Below are positions 1 to 8,169 of a stretch of 8,284 bases of DNA, piece by piece. The position numbers and the translations under genes are program-made. The stretch's first letter is position 1. The number at the start of each line of letters is the position of its first letter. Under the pieces are notes generated by a model that made no database searches, was not told the DNA's origin, and saw nothing but the letters and a program-made list of their open reading frames with translations. Source of the DNA: Devosia equisanguinis (GTDB lineage: Bacteria > Pseudomonadota > Alphaproteobacteria > Rhizobiales > Hyphomicrobiaceae); the NCBI GenBank assembly GCA_945901835.1, contig CAMDMH010000109.1, positions 1 to 8,284 on the forward strand, given 5' to 3'.

Positions 1-133
1 GCACGCCCGACTATCCGCCGCCGCGCGCTGAGGCGCCCTGCCGCACTCGGATCAACGAAAGAGGATCAGCAAAGCGCCTGTACGCTCCGCCCAAAACGGC
101 GGCAACGATGGTGGTTGACCGAACGTCGGACGA
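1..133. other. No recognisable feature at left edge
   Basis: Frames reading in from the left edge on the plus strand remain open for some distance (one to about 180, another to about 190), but their translations are rich in Arg and Pro and resemble no family I know. A third frame stops after nine codons. Any of these could be the tail of a gene outside the window, and I cannot choose between them. No tRNA, terminator hairpin with T-tract or repeat was seen here. Confidence 0.3.
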
Positions 134-463
134 CTACGAGTCATACGCCTCGAGTTTGCGTCTCGCACTGCACCGTGGCATAGGGTGAGAAACGCGGGCT
201 AGCAGCACGTGAGCGGCAACGACCGACATGACAACTAGAGTGACACCTCGGCGCACCGCTGCACCGGAGACTGCATCTCTCAGTCGGAGTTGCACGGCAT
301 GAATCGTCAAAGCGATAAAGATGCAAGGCACGACGGTTCGAAGGACCGGATGTGTCGCTTCATGCTTCCACGCTTGCGATGTGACTATCGTTGCCCATAC
401 GATATAAATGGCGCCAAGGACGATAGCGAACTGCACACGTGTGTAGCGGTTCTTCAATTCCAA
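134..463 (-). CDS. Small hypothetical membrane protein, possible TTG start
   Basis: I do not recognise this protein. The frame encodes about 109 residues from a TTG at 463, preceded by a GGAG at 470-473 with a 6-nt spacer. The frame stays open upstream to an ATG at 601, but those extra residues are largely translated from the palindromic repeat at 508-647, so the shorter start is preferred. Three hydrophobic stretches suggest membrane helices: one beginning VQFAIVLGAIYIVWATIV close to the N-terminus, one around VVPCIFIALTIHAV, and one around VTLVVMSVVAAHVLL near the C-terminus, separated by Arg/Lys-rich loops. The tail is basic and polar. It lies downstream of the MoxR ATPase on the same strand but about 200 bp away across the repeat, so co-transcription is doubtful. 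The base composition is visibly less GC-rich than its neighbours. It may be a real small inner-membrane protein, a gene whose N-terminus was damaged by repeat insertion, or a chance frame. Confidence 0.33.
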   Translation of the reverse strand: MELKNRYTRVQFAIVLGAIYIVWATIVTSQAWKHEATHPVLRTVVPCIFIALTIHAVQLRLRDAVSGAAVRRGVTLVVMSVVAAHVLLARVSHPMPRCSARRKLEAYDS

Positions 464-507
464 TTCATACTCCGTCGAGGATCGGGTGAGGGCGGAACGA
501 TACCGTT

Positions 508-647
508 CGTCATCCCGGCGAAGGCCGGGACCCAGTTCTCCTCGTAGTTGAGAAACTTGTGATGGGTACGCTTTGGAGCGTCGCTCCAATCGTTCCTGCA
601 TTCCAGGCGGATTGGTGATCTGGGCCCCGGCCTTCGCCGGGGTGACG
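508..647. repeat. Inverted pair of CCCGGCGAAGGCCGGG-type palindromic repeats
   Basis: Two 28-bp arms, 508-535 and 620-647, are inverted copies of one another with 26 of 28 positions matching. Each arm is itself a hairpin around CCCGGCGAAGGCCGGG. The 84 bp between them includes a further palindrome at 573-589 (arms TTGGAGCG/CGCTCCAA around one base). The whole can fold as one long cruciform or three hairpins. The layout, a paired inverted REP-like element between genes with no coding of its own, is that of a REP doublet or small non-autonomous element. It sits just past the stop codon of the MoxR ATPase (minus strand, ends 672), where it could end or stabilise that transcript. No T-tract follows, so it is not a classical intrinsic terminator. 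Confidence 0.85.
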
Positions 648-671
648 GACGTGGTGGTGATAGCAGTTGCA

Positions 672-1598
672 TCATTGGCCTTTACCGGCAGACGCCTTCC
701 CCTTGATCTCCTCGATCAGCTTGGCGGCTTCGCTGCCTTGGATGCGGGCGATGTCGTCCTGATATTTGAGGAGAGTGCCGAGGGTACTGTCGACCTTCTG
801 GCTGTCGAGGGCGACGCAATCGAGCGAGGCGAGTGCCTGCGCCCAGTTGATGCTCTCGGCGATGCCGGGCGTCTTGTAGAGATCCATGCGGCGCAGCGAC
901 TGAACGAAGGCGACGACTTGTTTCGTCAGCTCATGGGCGGCCTCGGGCACTTTCAGCGAGAGGATCTCGCGCTCGCGGCCCGTGTTGGGGAAGTCGATCC
1001 AATGATAGAAGCAACGGCGGCGGACGGCGTCGTGCACCTCGCGCGTGCGGTTCGAGGTGAGGATGGTGATCGGCGGTTCCTTCGCCTGGATCACGCCGAG
1101 TTCGGGGATGGTGAGCTGATAGTCACCGAGGATTTCGAGCAGAAACGCCTCGAACGGCTCGTCCGCGCGGTCGAGTTCGTCGATCAGCAGCACGGGCGCG
1201 CGGCCTTCCGCTGATAGTTCGAGCGCCTGCAACAGGGGGCGCTTCAGGAGATAATCGCCGGTGTAGATGTCGCGTTCGAGGGCGGAGGTCGAGGCGCCTT
1301 CGCCGGCAGCTTCGGCCGCGCGGATGTGGATGAGCTGGCGGGAGTAGTTCCATTCGTACGCGGCGGAGGCGAGGTCGAGCCCCTCGTAGCACTGCAGCCG
1401 GACCAGCGGGCGATCGAGTTCCTTTGCGAGGACCTTCGCCAATTCGGTCTTGCCGGTGCCCGGCTCGCCTTCGAGAAGCAGCGGGCGCTTCAGTTTGAGC
1501 GCCAGGAATACGGAGGTCGAAAGTGCCTCGCCGGCGATGTAGCCGCCATGCGCCAACAGAGAAGATGTCTCGGGGACGGTCGTGGGAAGGGAGGTCAT
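672..1598 (-). CDS. coxD: MoxR-family AAA+ ATPase, CoxD-like maturation chaperone
   Basis: This 308-residue AAA+ ATPase belongs to the MoxR family. In CO-oxidising bacteria the CoxD member acts in the cytoplasm to help complete the molybdenum-copper centre of CO dehydrogenase, and it normally works with a VWA-domain protein, CoxE. Visible motifs are Walker A GEPGTGKT (residues 44-51), Walker B LLIDELDRAD (137-146), the sensor-1 Asn in TILTSNRTRE (N183) and the arginine-rich AVRRRCFYHWIDFP stretch typical of the family. The start at 1598 is chosen because family similarity begins near MTSLPTTVPE; the frame is open to an ATG at 1736 but that extension has no conserved character. No good ribosome site precedes 1598, so the start is less sure than the identity. 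It is on the same strand as the hydroxylase genes but about 1.45 kb beyond coxM, past an opposing gene. No VWA gene follows it. The specific coxD role is inferred from context. Confidence 0.88.
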   Translation of the reverse strand: MTSLPTTVPETSSLLAHGGYIAGEALSTSVFLALKLKRPLLLEGEPGTGKTELAKVLAKELDRPLVRLQCYEGLDLASAAYEWNYSRQLIHIRAAEAAGEGASTSALERDIYTGDYLLKRPLLQALELSAEGRAPVLLIDELDRADEPFEAFLLEILGDYQLTIPELGVIQAKEPPITILTSNRTREVHDAVRRRCFYHWIDFPNTGREREILSLKVPEAAHELTKQVVAFVQSLRRMDLYKTPGIAESINWAQALASLDCVALDSQKVDSTLGTLLKYQDDIARIQGSEAAKLIEEIKGKASAGKGQ

Positions 1599-1734
1599 CA
1601 GGTGGGGAGGCTCGCGCGTTGAAGGCTCGGAGGGCCAGCCTACGCCGAGATGGATGCAATCGCCACTGCCGGTCTGATTGTGGCTTAAGCCATCGCGCCA
1701 GCATGTTGCCACAGTCGGATGCGCCCGTGGGGCC
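1599..1734. promoter_or_regulatory. Divergent intergenic region between MoxR ATPase and peptidase
   Basis: These 136 bp separate two genes pointing away from each other, so both promoters should lie here or just inside the neighbouring 5' ends. I found no convincing -35/-10 pair and no clear operator palindrome; the call rests on gene orientation only. Confidence 0.4.
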
Positions 1735-2640
1735 ATGAAGATGGGGGCATCTCGAAAAGTTCAGCCGGACGCACCTTCGCCTCCCGCTCACAGGAAGCTG
1801 AAGGGCGACCAGATCCGGCAGCGGATCGACGACAATCGCATGAAGCGGTTGGCGATCGCGGAGGCTATGAAAAACGAGGCCGGTGTCACCGGGCACGAGA
1901 TCAACAAGGAAGATTTCGGCGGGCTCGCATACATCGGCACGGGGCGGATTTTTTCGCCTGCAGGGCAGAACATCCTGCAACTCTACACAGTGGCGCACGA
2001 GTGCGGTCACATCTTCCTTCAGGATGCGCCGCTGGGAATTTATCTGCCGGCACACTTGAAGGAAATGGAGGCGGAGAGCTATGCGCATCAGGCGTTTCGC
2101 GAGCACGGGATGACGATGCCGCGGCGGCTTTCCGATTGGGGCCGGACCTACGTCGGGTCGTGGATCGAGAAGGACATCGCTGCCGGTGTCGCGATCGATC
2201 CGCGGGTGGTTGCCTATGCGAACGGGACGCGATCTCCCTATGAGCCATTGAGGATGGTGCCGGACACGTGGCGGCTGCATACGGCAGCGTCTACGGGTGT
2301 CGCGCGCTCGGTGCCGGTGCCTTCGTCCATTCGCCTGCGTGTGGCGTCTGTCAGACGAGGTTGGCATTGGCTCGTGAGTGCGGTGCGGAGTTCGGCTTTG
2401 CGTGAGGGGACGATCGTTCACGACGCGGTGTCGCTGGCCAGGGAAGTGGTTTTCAATGCGATAGCCGGGATGTGTATTGCGCTCGTCCTGACGATCTTGT
2501 TGGCGAACCATCATCGATTGCCGGAGCTGGGGCCGGCGCCGTCACTCGGTGGGATCACCGTGTTCCACGTCCTGGCGGCTATGGCTGCAGGTGTGATCTG
2601 GTCCGGGCTCGTTCTGCTGTGGCGGACGATACAGCGCTAA
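1735..2640 (+). CDS. ImmA/IrrE-like zinc metallopeptidase with C-terminal membrane helices
   Basis: This is a predicted zinc metallopeptidase of about 301 residues. The active site is TVAHECGHIF, an HExxH motif at residues 88-92, and EMEAESYAHQAF about 20 residues later supplies the likely third, Glu, zinc ligand, as in the ImmA/IrrE (M78) pattern where the motif is followed by a Glu-Ala pair. Known ImmA/IrrE proteins are soluble and cleave phage-type repressors or control stress genes. Here two hydrophobic stretches near residues 239-257 and 275-296 predict an inner-membrane anchor, with the catalytic domain probably cytoplasmic. The N-terminus is basic and Pro-rich and no helix-turn-helix is obvious. 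ATG codons at 1735 and 1741 are both possible; GTGGGG at 1727-1732 is better spaced for 1741. The frame is open from 1678. The gene lies between the coxM end and the coxD-like ATPase on the opposite strand. Its substrate, and any link to the hydroxylase, is unknown. Confidence 0.8.
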   Translation: MKMGASRKVQPDAPSPPAHRKLKGDQIRQRIDDNRMKRLAIAEAMKNEAGVTGHEINKEDFGGLAYIGTGRIFSPAGQNILQLYTVAHECGHIFLQDAPLGIYLPAHLKEMEAESYAHQAFREHGMTMPRRLSDWGRTYVGSWIEKDIAAGVAIDPRVVAYANGTRSPYEPLRMVPDTWRLHTAASTGVARSVPVPSSIRLRVASVRRGWHWLVSAVRSSALREGTIVHDAVSLAREVVFNAIAGMCIALVLTILLANHHRLPELGPAPSLGGITVFHVLAAMAAGVIWSGLVLLWRTIQR

Positions 2641-2720
2641 GCGAAGACGTCGGGTTTCGCGGCGCTCGGGACCGCTACGGACACTCCGAGCAATAACTGA
2701 ATCGAAAAGTAAGCTCTCTC

Positions 2721-2746
2721 CCCCCTCCCCCGTTGTGGGGAGGGGG
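2721..2746. repeat. C/G-tract hairpin repeat
   Basis: A perfect 10-bp stem pairs 2721-2730 (CCCCCTCCCC) with 2737-2746 (GGGGAGGGGG) around a CGTTGT loop. A related stem occurs at 2965-2986, suggesting the same repeat family on both sides of the doublet at 2774-2870. Confidence 0.75.
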
Positions 2747-2773
2747 CGGGGGCTGGGCAATTCAATTCACGTA

Positions 2774-2870
2774 GGTCATCCCGGTGCTCGTCACCGGGAT
2801 CCAGGGTGCAACAATGGCAATGCTCCGGGTTGTGGCAAACTCGATCCCGGGCACAAGGCCCGGGATGACC
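2774..2870. repeat. Inverted doublet of ATCCCGG-type hairpins
   Basis: The outer ends, GGTCATCCCGG at 2774-2784 and CCGGGATGACC at 2860-2870, are perfect inverted repeats of 11 bp. Each side also folds by itself: 2778-2786 pairs with 2792-2800 (9 bp, 5-base loop) and 2844-2852 pairs with 2858-2866 (9 bp, 5-base loop). The spacing and the GTCATCCCGG beginning resemble the element at 508-647, so both are probably members of one REP-like superfamily. Confidence 0.82.
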
Positions 2871-2917
2871 GTATTCTATAGAACTGAATCGCCCTGGGGG
2901 CGGGGGTGGAGCGCCTC

Positions 2918-2933
2918 AAAATCATCTGATTTT
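2918..2933. repeat. AAAATCA/TGATTTT palindrome
   Basis: A 7-bp perfect stem with a 2-base centre (AAAATCA, TC, TGATTTT). It is AT-rich inside a very GC-rich repeat island. The T-run within its right arm gives it a weak terminator look for transcripts on either strand, but the stem has little GC and is probably part of the longer repeat unit at 2885-2990. Confidence 0.5.
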
Positions 2934-2950
2934 CTGCGGGTTCCCCCTCC

Positions 2951-2986
2951 GGCCCTACGGGCCACCTCCCCCACAATGGGGGGAGG
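2951..2986. repeat. Two adjacent GC hairpins of the C/G-tract repeat
   Basis: GGCCC at 2951-2955 pairs with GGGCC at 2959-2963 across TAC. Directly after it, CCTCCCCC at 2965-2972 pairs with GGGGGAGG at 2979-2986. The second hairpin mirrors the one at 2721-2746. These lie 60 to 100 bp past the coxM stop codon and would be in the 3' end of the operon transcript. Confidence 0.7.
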
Positions 2987-3046
2987 AGAACCGAAAGGAT
3001 GATCCGAAAATCGAAGCAGTTATTCTTCTGAGCGGCTTAAACCGAT

Positions 3047-3847
3047 CTACGACAGTGCTGCTGTTACGGCGCGCTCGGCCATCACGGGGATGAGGGCGGC
3101 GCGGTACTCGGCGGGGGCATGCAGGTCCGAGATCAGGCCGCTCGGCGAGGCTTTCTGACCGGCGAGTGCCGCGACGGAGAAGTCCGCGTTCAGTGCCGCC
3201 TCCAACGCATGAGCGCGGAATACGCCGCTCTCGCTTGCGCCAGTGACAGCAACGCGGACGGTGTTGGCGAACTTTGCGACGAACACGCCGACGAGGGCGA
3301 AGCGCGAGGCGCGCTGGGCGAACTTGGCGTAGCCGGCCTTTTCGGGAAGCTGGAAGCCGATGCCGGTGATGAGCTCGCCGGGTTCCAGGGCCGTGGTGAA
3401 GAGGCCCTTGAAGTAGTCGTCGGCGAGGATCTTGCGCTTGTTGGTGACGACGGTCGCGCCGAGCGCGAGGATCGCGGCGGGCCAATCGGCGGCGGGATCG
3501 TTGTTGGCGAGCGAGCCGCCGATGGTGCCGCGGCTGCGTACGGCGGGATCGGCGATTTCTCCGGCGAGGTGGCAGATGGCGGGGCAGGCTGTGCGCAGGG
3601 CGTCGCTGGCTGCGATCTCGCGATGCGTGGCCATGGCGCCGATGCCGACGGCGGTGCCGCCGCGGTGGATGCCCTTGAGGTCGTCGACGTTGCGGATGTC
3701 GATCAGCATCTCAGGCTTGGCGAGCCGCTGTTTCAGCGTGGGGATGAGTGTCTGGCCGCCGGCGATGTAGCGCGCCTCTGGGTTCAGCTCGTGGATGTTG
3801 GCGGCGTCGTCGATGGAGCCGGCGCGGACGAATTCGAAGGTGTACAT
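3047..3847 (-). CDS. coxM: Molybdenum hydroxylase FAD-binding medium subunit (CoxM-like)
   Basis: This 266-residue protein is the flavoprotein subunit of a CO dehydrogenase/xanthine dehydrogenase-type enzyme. It holds FAD and passes electrons from the iron-sulfur subunit to an acceptor, in a cytoplasmic or membrane-associated heterohexamer. The two FAD-binding signatures of the family are present: AGGQTL at residues 29-34 and TIGGSLANNDPAADWPA at 108-124. The C-terminal third matches the CO dehydrogenase flavoprotein C-terminal domain in length and style. The full length fits the usual 265-290 residues, so it looks intact. A GGAG at 3854-3857, six bases before the ATG, supports the start. It is the last structural gene, 105 bp after coxL, and the gap contains a large purine-rich inverted repeat. 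It is convergent with the metallopeptidase gene. The substrate cannot be read from this subunit. Confidence 0.95.
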   Translation of the reverse strand: MYTFEFVRAGSIDDAANIHELNPEARYIAGGQTLIPTLKQRLAKPEMLIDIRNVDDLKGIHRGGTAVGIGAMATHREIAASDALRTACPAICHLAGEIADPAVRSRGTIGGSLANNDPAADWPAAILALGATVVTNKRKILADDYFKGLFTTALEPGELITGIGFQLPEKAGYAKFAQRASRFALVGVFVAKFANTVRVAVTGASESGVFRAHALEAALNADFSVAALAGQKASPSGLISDLHAPAEYRAALIPVMAERAVTAALS

Positions 3848-3856
3848 GGTGGTCTC

Positions 3857-3944
3857 CGGAAGTCGGAAATCGGAAGACGGAAATCTGAATTCGGAAGCGA
3901 AAGTGGGAAGTCGGGAGCTCGACCTTTTCGATTTCCGACTTCCG
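3857..3944. repeat. Purine-rich inverted repeat between coxL and coxM
   Basis: Positions 3857-3872 pair perfectly with 3929-3944 (16 bp, core GGAAGTCGGAAATC against GATTTCCGACTTCC). The loop between them repeats variants of the same GGAARTCGGAAA unit, for example near 3872-3885 and 3905-3914. It fills nearly all of the coxL-coxM gap and ends before the coxM ribosome site (3854-3857), overlapping that site by one base. In the operon mRNA (minus strand) it would form a strong stem just upstream of coxM and could affect mRNA stability or coxM translation. Confidence 0.8.
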
Positions 3945-3952
3945 ATTTCCCC

Positions 3953-6340
<2,388 letters not shown>

Positions 6341-6381
6341 TGGTTGTCCTGTCGGCGACTAATTCCGATGTGGAGTGCGGC

Positions 6382-6407
6382 GGCGGATTACGCTGCGCTA
6401 ATCCGCC
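6382..6407. repeat. GGCGGATTA hairpin repeat at the coxS/coxL junction
   Basis: GGCGGATTA at 6382-6390 pairs perfectly with TAATCCGCC at 6399-6407 around the 8-base loop CGCTGCGC. On the minus strand the unit reads GTAGGGCGGATTAG at its beginning, a type of short palindromic repeat I recall as widespread in proteobacterial genomes. The first TAG of that unit is the coxS stop codon (6408-6410). The hairpin lies about 40 bp before coxL and could protect or pause the operon mRNA. Confidence 0.8.
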
Positions 6408-6875
6408 CTACGCCACGGTTTGGCCACTGGCGATTTGAACGGCCTTGACGATGTTATGGTAGCCGGTGCAGCGGCAGATATTGCCCTTCAAGCCCGTTCG
6501 TATCTCGGCCTCGGTCGGCTTGGGGTTCTTGGCCAAGAGGTCGGTGGCGGCCATCACCATGCCGGGCGTGCAGAAGCCACATTGCAGCCCATGCGCTTCC
6601 TTGAAGGCTGCTTGTACGGTGCTCATCTCGCTGCCTCGCGAAAGGCCTTCGATGGTGGTGACGCTGGAGCCGTCGACCTGGACCGCCAGCACATTGCAGG
6701 CCTTCGCGGAGTGGCCGTCGATGTGGACCGTGCAGGCGCCGCATTGGGCGGTGTCGCAGCCGACGTGGGTGCCGGTCAGTTCCAGTTGCTGGCGGAGTAG
6801 ATCGACGAGCAGGAGATTGGGTTCGACCTGCCGCCGGATGGTGCGGCCGTTGATTTCCAGTGCAATCTCCGTCAT
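6408..6875 (-). CDS. coxS: [2Fe-2S] iron-sulfur small subunit (CoxS-like)
   Basis: This 155-residue protein is the iron-sulfur subunit that carries electrons from the molybdenum centre to FAD. It has the usual two domains. The N-terminal plant-ferredoxin-like domain binds one cluster through C40, C45, C48 and C60 (GCDTAQCGACTV followed by KAC). The C-terminal helical domain binds the second through C99, C102, C134 and C136 (QCGFCTPGM and NICRCTGY). All eight ligands are present and the length is typical. The ATG at 6875 is chosen because MTEIALEINGR matches the family's usual beginning and a GGGAG at 6882-6886 precedes it by six bases. The frame is open to an ATG at 7028, but that extension has no family similarity or ribosome site. 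It is the first gene of the operon, so its upstream gap should hold the promoter. Its stop codon lies inside a palindromic repeat. Confidence 0.96.
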   Translation of the reverse strand: MTEIALEINGRTIRRQVEPNLLLVDLLRQQLELTGTHVGCDTAQCGACTVHIDGHSAKACNVLAVQVDGSSVTTIEGLSRGSEMSTVQAAFKEAHGLQCGFCTPGMVMAATDLLAKNPKPTEAEIRTGLKGNICRCTGYHNIVKAVQIASGQTVA

Positions 6876-7199
6876 TACGGTCTCCCAAGTGCGACCAGAA
6901 GCGTTTCCAGTTCCATTCATGCTGGCGCTGAGACTGCCCCATTCGACGCCCCCCCGGCAATGCCATTGTATGATTGCCTGATCCGGGCCGGAGATCCTGC
7001 CTCCGTATGAATCGATCAATTTGAACATCGTTTATTCTTGCGTGGTTTCGTCACTTTCAGCACAAGGCATGCAAATTCGCTGGTGATTTCGTCTTGGGAC
7101 GGATAATTAATTTTTGGATGAGTTCGCCCGGCGCCAAAAGGCCATGCGCCGGCTGGATATTTTTTAAATCCGCAGATCGAAGGGCTGTCGTCTCGTCAG
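6876..7199. promoter_or_regulatory. Divergent control region between coxS and the amidohydrolase remnant
   Basis: These 324 bp lie between divergent genes and should hold the operon promoter. Part is clearly AT-rich (about 7101-7120 and 7157-7168). Two near-identical 10-mers, TGGTTTCGTC at 7043-7052 and TGATTTCGTC at 7084-7093, lie 41 bp apart, about four helical turns, and could be paired operator sites. A hairpin with 7-bp arms CCGGCGC/GCGCCGG occurs near 7127-7151. No -35/-10 or -24/-12 pair is convincing, and I see no riboswitch I recognise. Confidence 0.4.
6882..6886 (-). promoter_or_regulatory. Ribosome binding site deciding the coxS start
   Basis: The minus strand reads GGGAGACCGTAATG: a good Shine-Dalgarno with six bases before the ATG at 6875. 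This argues against the longer frame that begins at 7028. Confidence 0.75.
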
Positions 7200-8160
7200 A
7201 TGCCTCGTCACCCTAGACACGCGCTTGCCGCGCGCATCATGTCACGATTGGACCAGCTTGCCGCCATCACCAGCGTCGAGGGCGAGATCTCGCGCTTCTA
7301 CCTGACGCGGGAGCATGCGGCGGCCGTGAAGCTGATCTCGGGGTGGATGACGGAAGCGGGGCTCGATGTCGCAGTCGATCCGGCCGGTACGCTCATCGGC
7401 CGGAAGGAAGGTGCGACGCGCGCGGCCAAGACTCTGCTGCTGGGCTCGCATATCGACACGGTGGCGAACGCGGGCCGGTTCGACGGCTGTCTGGGTGTCG
7501 TCGTCGCCATCGAGGCGATGGCGGAGTTGCGCCGCCTCGGCAGGAGCTTGCCCTATTCGGTCGAGGTCGTCGCTTTCGGTGGCGCGGAGGCCAGCCGGTT
7601 TCCCACGATGCTCGTGGGGGCGCGGGTGCTGGCGGGAGGGGCGCCGCCCGGTGTGCTCGATGTGGCCGACAGTGACGGCGTCACTCTGCGGCAAGCGCTG
7701 ACGGAGTTCGGCTGCGATCCCGATAAAATTTCGGATGCTGCGAGACGGGCGTCGGACCTTCTCGGGTATGTCGAGGTGCACATCGAGCACGGTCTGGTGC
7801 TGCAAGGCGAAGGCGTAAGCGTCGGCGTGGTGACGATGATCAGCGGGGAAAGCCGGTTCGGCGTCGAGGTTCGCGGTATGGCCGGGCATGCGAGTACGTT
7901 GCCGATGAAGGTTCGCCGCGACGCTCTGAGCGGCGCTGCGGAAATGCTGCTGGCCATCGAAGATGTCGCCCGCTCCACGGCGGGGCTTCTTGCGACGGTC
8001 GGCAAGTTTTCGATCAAGCCCGGCAGCGCGGGCGTGGTGCCCGAGCAGGCGGATTTCTGCGTCGACGTTCGCAGTCCCATCGATGGCGTGCGGCGTAGCG
8101 GGTGGCGCGAGATCGATCGCCGCGCGAGGGCGATCGCGCGGCTGCGGCGCCTGACTTATA
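7200..8160 (+). pseudogene. Allantoate amidohydrolase/carbamoylase (M20 family), decayed and truncated by IS630
   Basis: The first ~320 residues match the M20 group of dinuclear-metal amidohydrolases that includes allantoate amidohydrolase (AllC), N-carbamoyl-L-amino acid hydrolase and ureidoglycolate amidohydrolase. AllC releases ammonia and CO2 from allantoate in purine breakdown. Visible family parts are LGSHIDTV with H84 and D86, GRFDG with D95, VEVHIE with H194, GMAGHASTLPM with H230, RRDAL (239-243) and DVRSPID (289-295). The normally invariant DEEG motif reads GAEA (128-131), removing the general-base Glu, and the usual NVVPG reads GVVPE (278-282). The HIEQGP segment reads HIEHGL. Family proteins are about 410 residues; here homology ends at the IS element, so the last metal-binding His is lost. 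The open frame runs through IS sequence to 8216. An ATG at 7239 is an alternative start. I infer a pseudogene; the exact substrate is uncertain. Confidence 0.82.
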
Positions 8161-8169
8161 CCGTCGGCC

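Larger units (their letters stand above)
2641..3046. other. Non-coding gap between convergent genes, mostly repeats
   Basis: This 406-bp gap between the stop codons of the peptidase and coxM contains no frame with protein-like character. From about 2711 to 2990 it is almost wholly built of palindromic repeats, listed separately. The flanks 2641-2710 and 2991-3046 show nothing recognisable. There is no hairpin followed by a T-tract for either gene, so any termination here would rely on Rho or on the repeats. Confidence 0.75.

Noticed and set aside
290..547. Plus-strand frame of 85 codons
   Set aside because: It lies opposite the membrane-protein candidate, ends inside the REP arm and has a low-complexity translation with scattered Cys and Arg. 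The minus-strand frame has better features.
573..1214. Plus-strand frame opposite the MoxR ATPase
   Set aside because: It is a shadow of the ATPase gene, begins in the REP element and shows no family features.
1123..2514. Long minus-strand frame across the peptidase and ATPase genes
   Set aside because: The translation is dominated by Arg, Pro and His and crosses two real genes in the wrong frame, with no motifs.
3857..3944. Possible CRISPR-like array from repeated GGAARTCGGAAA units
   Set aside because: The units vary in sequence and spacing, have no unique spacers of constant length, and form one inverted repeat. No cas genes are nearby.
6876..7028. N-terminal extension of coxS from an upstream ATG
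   Set aside because: The added residues have no family similarity, the upstream ATG has no ribosome site, and the ATG at 6875 has a good one.
7127..7168. Possible intrinsic terminator: CCGGCGC/GCGCCGG hairpin followed by TTTTTT
   Set aside because: The T-run begins about ten bases after the stem, the loop is long, and the position upstream of both divergent genes makes a terminator unlikely. It is noted only as part of the control region.
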